Of a DNA stretch of 64,000 bases, positions 51,716 through 59,805 are shown piece by piece. The stretch's first letter is position 1. Each line of letters opens with the position of its first letter. The notes under the pieces were generated by a model. The model searched no databases, was not told the origin of the DNA, and saw nothing but the letters and a program-made list of their open reading frames with translations. The stretch is from assembly GCA_019828565.1 (NCBI GenBank), contig JAHDYR010000024.1, positions 186,001-250,000 on the forward strand. The letters are read 5' to 3'. Source of the DNA: Carpediemonas membranifera (taxonomy: Eukaryota > Fornicata). Position numbers and translations under genes: made by a program.

Positions 51716-53069
51716 GTTGCCGGCCCGACGGTCGGACTGCGTACCGCTGGTCTGCTTCTGGTCGTTCTTCCGCGGCTGAGAGGAGCCGGAGGTGCCCTTG
51801 GACTGGTTGTCCTTCTGCCGTGCGAGGAACCTGCATGACTCTGTCGTATGGTTACTGTTCCACCCATGAGACTTGCACCACTTGTTGAAGTGCTGTGGGA
51901 TGGCATACTTGTGCTTGTCTTTGAACTGGAGATAGGGATCGCTTGTATGGGGCAGTACTGTCGGCTTTTTGCTTGCCAGGGGCGCGACGGCCGCTGTCTT
52001 TCTGGTCGGCGGGTTGGGATGTTACCGCGAACGCCCGCCACGGGACAATAACGCGTTCGTCGTGATCGACGTCGAGGTTCTCGAGGCGAGAAAGAAGATC
52101 GTCGATTGACTCGGCTGGGTCCTCGATGATGTCCTCGTAAAGAGCCTCGGCGTCCTTGCTATAGCCCTTGAGGAAGATCGACCCCAGTAAGCGCTCGGTC
52201 GAGTTGTAGGTTAGTGCCTCGATGTCTGGGACGCATGGATCGTAAGCGTTGAGGATCCTACGTAGCTTGAAGACGGCGAGTCGGTGCTCGACGGCTGGGC
52301 CGAAGAATCTAAGGCCGGATGCCTTGTCGCGCACCATCTTCAGTCTCGATCCCATGTCGAGGGTCGGTAGGAGCGTATAAACGATGTAGGGGATGATCGC
52401 CTTTGCCTCGGCGCGGAGGTAAGCGTAAACGTCGGGGAAATCAGCACGCTTTGGCCAGGCGGCCAGGTCGGGCTTCTCATCTATGGTGGGCTCCGGGACC
52501 TTGTCAGAGAAATCTGGGAGTGTCATGTCGGTCCCGTCAGGCACGGGGACAGTCGGGGTTGCGGCGCTGAAGAGGTCGGACCATCTGTTGGCCGCGGGGT
52601 CCTTCATGTACGAGGTGATGAATGTCCTGGCCTTCTCAGTGGCCTCCGGGATTGCGCGTTGTATCTCTGCCGAGATTGACTCCTTTGTCAGGCTGGTGAG
52701 GGCCGGGTCCTTGAAGTTTGAAGAGACCCGCACACACTCTGCGTACTGCGCTCGCTTGCAGGCCGCCTCAAAGGCAGCAGCGAAACGCTTGGCGATTGCA
52801 TCTGCGGTGGGATTGTGGGATATAGCTTGCGGAGCCTCGTCCGAACGGGCCTGAGCTCGGGCTTCGGCGTCAGACATAATGGAGGTCTGGAGGCTCTCAA
52901 GAGTGGGAAATTTCGCTGTCGGACGCCAATCACGCTTTAACTTCGCGACCGTGTCCGCTGTGAGCGTTTGGATGAAAGAAGTTGGGTTTCTCTCGTGGAT
53001 AATTGCAGTGGTGTAATCCGCGAGCGCCTGGATTGCGCTTTCTGGATCATTAGTCGTGAATTGCTTCAT
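51716..53069 (-). CDS. G3 Gag with C-terminal zinc knuckle
   Basis: ATG at 53069 (MKQFTTNDPESAIQAL). A helical capsid-like core covers residues 50-330. The knuckle WCKSHGWNSNHTTESCRF is at about 51830-51890, in a frame next to that of the main ORF, which ends at 51852. A single indel near there would unite them. Confidence 0.7.
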
Positions 53070-53076
53070 TTCACCG

Positions 53077-53092
53077 GTAATATCGATATTAT
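53077..53092 (-). promoter_or_regulatory. Palindrome at the G3 primer-binding position
   Basis: TAATATCGATATTA (53078-53091) is a perfect 14-bp palindrome; its first base on the minus strand overlaps the last LTR base, and the next 12 start directly after the LTR. No TGG. Confidence 0.65.
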
Positions 53093-53144
53093 GCCGTGTT
53101 ACGAATGAGTTTTATGCAACCAACTCCCGCAGTTTAGGGTCACA
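53091..53144 (-). repeat. G3 5' LTR (54 bp)
   Basis: Identical to 48281-48334. Confidence 0.85.
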
Positions 53145-53145
53145 C

Positions 53146-55355
53146 GGCTGAACCTTATCACCCAGGCCGAGGAGCATCCCCTACCCCTCATCGACGACTT
53201 GATTGATCACCTACAAGGCCAACAGTTTTACGCCACGCTGGACCTATCCAAAGCGTTCCACCAGATCATAATCAACCAGGACTCGCGCAAGTATACCGCT
53301 TTTGTGGCTGGTGGGAAGAAATACCAGTATAAGCGGATGCCCTTTGGGCTTCGTAATGCTCCCATCCACTGCCAGAAAGCCATGGAACACATTCTGGGTC
53401 AATCCCTTTATACTCAGTGTCTCGCTTACATAGATGACATTGTCGTCTTTGGAGCGAACCGTGACGAGTTCCTGAAGAATCTGGAGGACGTGTTAGCTCG
53501 CATCCACGCGGCCGGTCTGAAGCTTAATCCTTCCAAGACGGTCATTGGAGCGACTTCCATCGACTATTTGGGCTGGCGAGTAGACAAGGACGGTAAGCGG
53601 ATCTCCCCCGACCGTCTGGAGGCCATCCATGATCTCAAGGAGCCGACTAGTCTGACGGACGCCCGAGCCTTGCTCGGGTTCGCGAACTACTTTCGAGCAC
53701 TCATTGAGCGTTACGTCGATATGACTGAACCCATCACCGAGCTCACCCGAGCCGCCGAAAAGTTCGTTTGGGGCGACCGACAACATGACGCGTTTGAGCA
53801 GATTAAGCGAGAGCTTCTACTGCAGCGCACGCTGGTCCACCCCTGTCCCGACGAACATCTCCACATTTTTACGGACGCATCAGACTACGGCATTGGTGGC
53901 GTGCTGATGAACGCGGAGTTTAAGCCCATCGCGTTCTTCGCCAAGACGCTCACGCCCCAACAGCGCCGTTGGTCTACGATAGAGAAAGAGTGCTACGCTC
54001 TGTACTTCGGTACTACCAAGTTCAGACGCTATCTCGCTGGACGAGACTTCACAGCTCATCTAGATCACCGTAACTTGGTCTACATGGACCGTTCCTTGAA
54101 TTCCAAGGTGATTAGGTGGAGCCTCGCACTGTCTGAGTACTCATTCGACATCGTACACGTTCCAGGTTCCGATAACTCTGTAGCGGACACCCTGTCCCGC
54201 CTCGTTCACCTGGACGAGACCTCCGTCGAACCTTCCCCTCCACCCGAGGCGCATCGGGAATCCTTCCAAGAAGCACATGGCGGAGATGCTGGTCACCTTG
54301 GCCGTGATGCCACCTGCAAACGCATCATAGCCGCCGACAAGGGCTGGCCTGGCATGCGCCGGGACGTTACTGCCTGGATAAGACAGTGCCCTGTTTGCCA
54401 GTTGACACGCCTCAAGCTTTCACCGTTTCCCCAAGCGACCCATCCCATGACCGGCAGCCGACCCTTCGAAGTAGTGGAGGCCGACACCATTGGTCCCCTC
54501 TCACTGTCCGGGCAACACCGCTACGCGGTTGTGATTATCGACACGTTTACTAGACTCACCCAAGCCTACCCCACGAAGAGCACGGACGCTGTATCTGCAC
54601 GTTCGGCTTTATCGACATGGATGAAACACTATGGCTCCCCGACATGCTTGATTACCGATGGTGGCTCACAGTACCATAACAGAACCATCAGAGAATTTTG
54701 CCAAGACCACGGTATAAGACACGAGATCGGTACGCCTTATCATCCTGCGGGACAGGGTGCTGTTGAAAGAGCGAACAAAGAGGTGAAGAGACACCTACGC
54801 GCCTGGATTCTCGAACATGACGACGACTGGGAGGACGCCTTACCACGAATCACGAATATAATCAACAACGCACCTCTAACCGCCTCCAACCTGTCGCCGT
54901 ACGAAGTCCTATACGCCAGGGACGTCCACGAACCGACTAGACAACCTTCCCTCACCGTCGACCACTTCCGTACCACCCTACGCTGTTTACAGAGCAGACA
55001 ACGCGCTGTCGGTGGCCAAACTCCAGCGCAGAGCCATCCAGCGAGTCATCTCCTTGGATCCGCCGCCATGATCCAGCGCAAAACTGCCATAGGCATCGTA
55101 CCCCGGGGCCCGGTCCGGGTCATCTCCACCAATCCCGACCGCCCCAACACCTACGTCGTTCAAGACCTCACCACTGACCACCGCCTGACAGTACATGCCT
55201 CTGAGCTTTACCAGTTCGAGGGCAGCTACACTGACGCTGAGCTCAAACACTGGGCAGCCCGCAACGAAGGAGAGTACGTGGTTAGGAAGGTTGCTGACCA
55301 TCGCCGACAAGCGGGCAACCTTCAGTTCCTCCCTCTTGTGGGAGGGTTACGATGA
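53146..55355 (+). CDS. G2 Pol part 2: RT, RNase H, integrase
   Basis: Continues RT after G3: TLDLSKAFHQIIIN, MPFGLRNAPIHCQK and YIDDIVVFG (catalytic YIDD). RNase H FTDASDYGIGGVLM and LDHRNLVYM. Integrase knuckle CPVCQ and DDE core: EADTIGPLSL, LITDGGSQYHN and GAVERANKE. The frame is intact for over 700 codons and breaks at about 55330, inside the chromodomain. Confidence 0.9.
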
Positions 55356-55488
55356 CGACGAAGGCACATGGACCGATTACAGCCGCGAAATCGATGGATT
55401 AGCTGCCCTGGACGCATACATTAATGAGCATCCGAGATTGAAGCTTCCATCACTCAGGAAGGGACGCCACGCCGGTAAATCCCCCTGA
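55330..55488 (+). CDS. G2 chromodomain, second half
   Basis: LLWEGYDDDEGTWTDYSREI continues YVVRKVADHRRQ of the preceding frame; together they form a chromodomain. The shift lies in CCTCCCTCTTGTGGGAGG near 55335. Confidence 0.7.
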   Translation, partial: SLLWEGYDDDEGTWTDYSREIDGLAALDAYINEHPRLKLPSLRKGRHAGKSP

Positions 55489-55917
55489 GACGTGTGCTGT
55501 TGATGTTGTTTGATGAAGAAAGAAGAGAAGAAGAGGAAAAGTGATTGCAATCACGAGGATAATGATAATGAACGCAAATGATCACCTAAGAGAGAGAGAG
55601 AGAGCGTGAACTCGCCGAAACGAACTAATGAGAAGCGATGAAACTGAAGAAGCGAGACAGAAGCGCGAAAGAGACAGAAATGGAGAAGAATGAAGTATAG
55701 AGCGTGAAGAATATCATAGTTACGTACCAATCCGTCGTCACTGGCAACTTAGACGCAATGACTCATTTTGTGCCAAATCTGACAAAAAGGACCAAATTTC
55801 CGAAGATCGCAAAAGGAATTTAGATTAGGTCTGGGGACGACAAGATCTTTTATATTTGATCGATATCTTTCAATTTGATGACAATCCACAATGTTATGGT
55901 GGAAGTCATGGGGGCAG
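55489..55917 (+). other. G2 3' non-coding region
   Basis: A-rich, with a short GA microsatellite (AGAGAGAGAGAGAG near 55590). No gene is seen. It ends in the purine tract before the 3' LTR. Confidence 0.6.
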
Positions 55918-56020
55918 TGTAGTGGTCACCTGACCCGTATATATTTAGGCCATATTTACCACTAGGGTTCGACCCTATTTAAACACTTCGCATTGATTGT
56001 TGTTGTTCTGTGCCACCACA
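55918..56020 (+). repeat. G2 3' LTR (103 bp)
   Basis: Matches 46643-46745 and is followed by the duplicated AACAG. Confidence 0.95.
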
Positions 56021-56630
56021 AACAGTGGCGGCCGGAGGTGTACTCTGGCAGCACGAGGGCACCAGCAAAAAGCCCCTCGCCTACTTCTCGAAGACGTTTT
56101 CGGAAACTGAACGGCGCTGGGCAACGATCGAACAAGAACTATACGCCATAGTATACTGCATAACAAGACCAGAATTCTCGCAGATACTCAAGCTGAAACC
56201 ATTCACGGTGCTCACAGACCATCGTAACATCTGGCTCCTACAGAAGTCAGAAGAGGGCACAAGAAAGCTCACGAGATGGCGGCTAATCCTCACAGAGTAT
56301 CCGTTCGCCATTCGCCATATCCCTGGAGACACAAACCTGGTCGCTGACGCGTTGTCGCGTCCAAGTGGTTCTATCCTTGAGCTCTCAAGTCACCCCAGTC
56401 AAATCATCGCCAACGCCCACAGCGGTGCCAACGGACATGTTTCCGTGGGCCAGACCCTCCGCAACCTGCGGAACGCCGGCGAGAAATGACACACCATGGG
56501 ACAGGACGTTAAGGAGTACATCAAGGAATGCGCCGTATGCCAGAAGCTGAAGCCTCACCCGAAGACTACCGCGCCCTGGCACTCGACCCAGAAAAGAACA
56601 CCCTTCGAGACGGTTCAGATCGACACCATC

Positions 56631-56720
56631 TGTGGCCAAATAAAGAGAACTAATGACGAAGTGAGGTTTATTCGAAACCCGATCAAGGGCAAAAATGGTT
56701 ATAACTAAAATTGCCCAACA
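56631..56720 (-). repeat. Probable G4 3' LTR (90 bp)
   Basis: On the minus strand TGTTGGGC...TTTGGCCACA after a purine tract. Single copy, so the call rests on TG...CA, length and position. Confidence 0.6.
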
Positions 56721-56730
56721 CTTCTCTCTC

Positions 56731-58719
56731 TTAGAAGAGTGGGTGACACTCGAGATAATAGTCGAGAGCCTCGAGGTCCCTGACCTCGAGGTAGGGAAGC
56801 CATTGGTCGTCCTCGGCACCATAGCCATCCCAGCGGATGAGAAACTCGAAGGAGGTCTTGTTGGGGCCGCCACGGTGGGCCAGGATCTCTTGTACAAGGT
56901 AGGAGTCCTCGTCCATGGCGACGAGCTCGATGTCAGTGAGGAGGCCATTGGAGACGAAGCGGCGGAGGCGTGTGGCGTGATAGGTCTGGGTGCGACGAGT
57001 CGCAGGATTGATAACCTCGTAAATGTCGTTCGAGCGGGAAGTTATGGTGTAGGGGCCCATGAGCTTGGGGGTCAACTTGCTGTCGGGACGCGTCGGGTAG
57101 GTTACTAAGACCTGGTCGCCGATGGCAAAGACGTCCGAGGTTGAAGGGCCGGGGTTGAAGGTCTGATCCTGGTTAAGGCGGGCTGCTTGAACGAGGATCT
57201 CCTGGATTTGGACGATGTCTGGGTGCTCTCCCTCTCCCTGTGACACTACGTCGATGATGCTGCGGTCGAGGTTGACGGCGGTGCCGAAGACGAGGGCAGC
57301 GGGTGACATGCCAATGCTAGAGTTGGTGGTAGCGTTAAGAAGGCGTTGGACCATGGGCAGGTACAGAGACCACTTGGAGGAGAGTCTGAGTTCAGAGGTC
57401 AAGGCGAGGTCAAGGCGACGAGATGACGGTTCACCTCGCGGTTGACCCTCTCGACTAGGCCGTTCGCGCGGTGGTGGTAGGGCAGCGTGACGGTGTGGGC
57501 CACGTGCAGGGAGGCCAAGATCTCCTTGAAGAGCTTGGCAGTGAACTGGGAGCCGCCATCAGTGCGGACGGTCTGAGGGAATCCGTAGTGGCCGGCGAAC
57601 TGGATGAATGCGCGGCAGGCAGACTCGGAGGAAGTTGAAGGGACAGCGACTAGCTCTGTAAAGCGTGAGAAGTTGTCAACCGTGACGATGATAAACTTGT
57701 TACCAAAGTCATCCTCCGGGAAGGGACCCATAGTGTCGATGGAGACGGCCACGAACGGGTCAGAGGAGAACGTAGGACGCAGGGTAGAAGTCGTCTTCTT
57801 GGCTGTCTCGCGGACCTTCTGACAGATGGGGCATGAGGCAATAAAGCCCTTGATGTCATCCAGCATGTTGGTCCATTCGATGCCGCGGAGCTTGAGGCGC
57901 TCCATGGTGGTCACGGCGCCCATATGGCCGGCGACGGGACCATGCACGGACTCAATGTCCACATGATGGTCAGACAGGGAAGTGACAGCCTTGAGACAGC
58001 GAGAGAGGACATCTGCGGCCGCGTTGTCGAGGCCGGGGATGTGATGAATCACGAAGACATACTCTTGGAGACGGAGGCTCCAGCGCACGACCTTCGGGGT
58101 CTCACTGCGCGACATGTAGATCAAGTTCTTATGATCGGTCTGGACCTCGAAGAACTGGCCTCGGATGAACGGATCGAACTTGGTGATGGCGAAGAAGATT
58201 CCATATGCTTCTTGCTCGATCGTGGCCCAAGCTGACTCAGTCATCGTGAAGCGGCGCGAGACGAAGGCGACAGGTGCCTCCTTGCCGGAGACGGGATCTT
58301 GCTGCGCGAGGAGAGCGCCACAGCCGAGCGAAGAAGCGTCGGTCTTGATCACCAGGGGCTTCGAGTAGTCTGGGAAAGATAGGAGGGGTGCCTGGACGAT
58401 AGCGCGCTTGACGGTGTCCCAAGCAGTCTGTTCGGACTCACCCCACTCGAAAACGGTCTTGGAGCCGCAGAGGTCGTACAGGGGAGCCATGATACGGGCG
58501 AAATCTGCGACATGGTCACGGTAATAGTTCGCGAGACCGCAGAAGCTTCGCAGCTCGGAGGGGTTTGACGGAACGGTCATTGAGCCGAGGGCTTCCTTGC
58601 GCCAGCTGGAGATGCTGATGCCCTGTGAGCAGACCGTGTGGCCGACGAACTCGAGCTCGGTGCGGAGGAAGACGCACTTGCTCAGCTTCAGGCGTAAGTT
58701 GTGGGCGCGGACGAGTTCG
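56731..58719 (-). pseudogene. G4 Pol remnant: RT thumb, RNase H, integrase, chromodomain
   Basis: Starts within RT (LVRAHNLRLKLSKCVF). RNase H IKTDASSLGCGALL and TDHKNLIYM; integrase knuckle CPICQK, VSIDTMGPFP, VRTDGGSQFTA and NGLVERVNRE; chromodomain DSYLVQEILAHRG and LIRWDGYGAEDD. The break near 57400 is caused by an 11-bp tandem duplication (GAGGTCAAGGC twice), not by a homopolymer. The catalytic part of RT is missing. Confidence 0.85.
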
Positions 58720-58727
58720 CATACTGT
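58720..58727 (-). promoter_or_regulatory. ACAGTATG junction signal, locus 5
   Basis: On the minus strand TCTAACAGTATG is followed at once by truncated G4. It faces the locus 4 signal at 46593 across the nested gypsy block. Confidence 0.6.
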
Positions 58728-59057
58728 TAGAATGGCCAGTTAATCCGGGGATATACGGAGGATAAACGCAAATTCCTTATTCGTGCTTCAGGGCGTTCGA
58801 AGTCCTAAGAAGCAGCTGAAATGATAGATGCGAGTGCATTAATGACATATCCATGCTTGATGTAACATGTGCGAGATTGGTGGTCGAGCAAATTGCCTCT
58901 CGCATTTTAAGGTCGAAGGCAAAAGTGGTCGTACGACCAAGTGGCCTTGTCAGCAAAGTCTGTGTGTTCTAAAGAGTATCCTCTGTTGTTTTTATGCGTC
59001 AACTCCTTCTCAGTCGCCGGGAACTAATGACTGAATCAACCAATCAAAAGAATGAAG
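58728..59057. repeat. Short palindromes upstream of the locus 5 signal
   Basis: TGGTCGTACGACCA (58926-58939) is a perfect palindrome; TGCGAGA (58870-58876) pairs with TCTCGCA (58898-58904). No gene is seen. Confidence 0.75.
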
Positions 59058-59140
59058 CTGTCCCCCAGAAAGCAGGCCATACTACGGTGGTATATAGTCA
59101 GTATACATCATCGGAGTATGTTCGGTTTTCTGGGGGACAG
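59058..59140. repeat. Long hairpin at locus 5
   Basis: CTGTCCCCCAGAAA (59058-59071) is the exact reverse complement of 59127-59140. The loop side holds further partial pairing (CCATACT, AGTATGT). Confidence 0.9.
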
Positions 59141-59805
59141 ATTCAATCTTCTGTATCTCAAAATTTGCAATTTTTTTATCGGCGATAAGATGGAATCAGA
59201 AGACTTGGCTCAGAGCTCAAGTGCACTTAGCTCCATAGAGCTGAGATCGGCAATTGGCATGATCCACCGCCGCAGAAGGTGCCCAAAGAGGCGCTGACGT
59301 TGAGCGGTCGATCATGGCCGTTTAACACATCAACGGGGGCCTCATCCCATGCAGTATCCATAACTTTTTACCATTTTCTTCTAGCTGCACTGGTTGGCAA
59401 ATGAGCATTTTGTGTCGCCTTCATCATGGCAATATTCGAGATCAAATCCAGATTTGCTTTTTTTGTGCACAAGGAGCACAACAGCAAATTCGCAAGTAAT
59501 GCAGATGAAAATCAGATGAATCTTAATCAGGCACTCTCATACACACACTGCTTTAGTTTCGGAGCCAACGTCCATAAACTGAAGGAGTTCTGAACATTGT
59601 TTCACCAATTGTGTGAAACTGGTGAAATTGTGAAATAGTGTTGAAACGGCCAGAGAAGAAGAAGGAACCCCGGCAGCGCAGTTGTAGCTGCTCTTATAGA
59701 GCTATAGCAACAGCCAAATTGTCTGATTTATCTCACAGACCGTTGCGCATGTACCTGCCTAGTTTTTGTACAAAAATCTTGTTTTTTTTAAACTCTACAG
59801 AAATC
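59141..59805. other. Intergenic region before gene X
   Basis: It contains AAGTGCACTT and CTCAGAGCTC/GAGCTGAG palindromes (59205-59250) and TTTCACC/GGTGAAA near 59600-59627. A frame open from 59638 reaches gene X, but its first 56 codons look non-coding. TTTCACA-like words also precede gene Y. Confidence 0.4.

Larger units (their letters stand above)
48281..53144 (-). mobile_element. G3: Ty3/gypsy element with about 54-bp LTRs, inserted in G2
   Basis: Direct repeats 48281-48334 and 53091-53144 flank a full minus-strand gag-pol. CGGCT is duplicated (48276-48280, 53145-53149), and joining the flanks restores the G2 RT frame. Read on the minus strand the LTR is TGTGACCC...ACGGCAT, preceded at the 3' end by the purine tract ATGGGGGGAAG. 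An LTR of about 54 bp is extremely short. Confidence 0.9.
46643..56020 (+). mobile_element. G2: Ty3/gypsy element with 103-bp LTRs, carrying G3
   Basis: LTRs 46643-46745 and 55918-56020, TGT...ACA. The target duplication AACAG is exact (46638-46642, 56021-56025). Inside: gag, protease, RT, RNase H, integrase, chromodomain. G3 (48281-53144) interrupts RT. A purine tract ATGGGGGCAG precedes the 3' LTR. Confidence 0.95.
46601..56630 (+). pseudogene. G0: 5'-truncated gypsy fragment (RNase H to integrase), split by G2
   Basis: The first piece (46601-46642) encodes LPWTLETDAST; the second (56021-56630) continues AAGGVLWQHEG, LTDHRN, HIPGDTNLVADALSR and the integrase CAVCQK...FETVQIDTI. G2 (46643-56020) is inserted between, with AACAG duplicated. 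A TGA at 56487-56489 stands where G3 has Trp. G4 cuts it off at 56631. RT, protease and gag are missing; its left edge is the ACAGTATG signal. Confidence 0.85.
56631..58719 (-). mobile_element. G4: 5'-truncated gypsy element inserted in G0
   Basis: The 3' end is complete: chromodomain, then the purine tract AAGAGAGAGAAG, then a 90-bp TG...CA sequence (56720-56631) that looks like the 3' LTR. The 5' end is cut inside RT at 58719, directly at the minus-strand ACAGTATG. No second LTR copy is present to confirm the LTR edge. Confidence 0.8.

Noticed and set aside
46643-58719. Endogenous retrovirus with an envelope gene
   Set aside because: No env-like ORF (signal peptide, transmembrane segment) lies between integrase/chromodomain and the 3' LTR in any gypsy element here.
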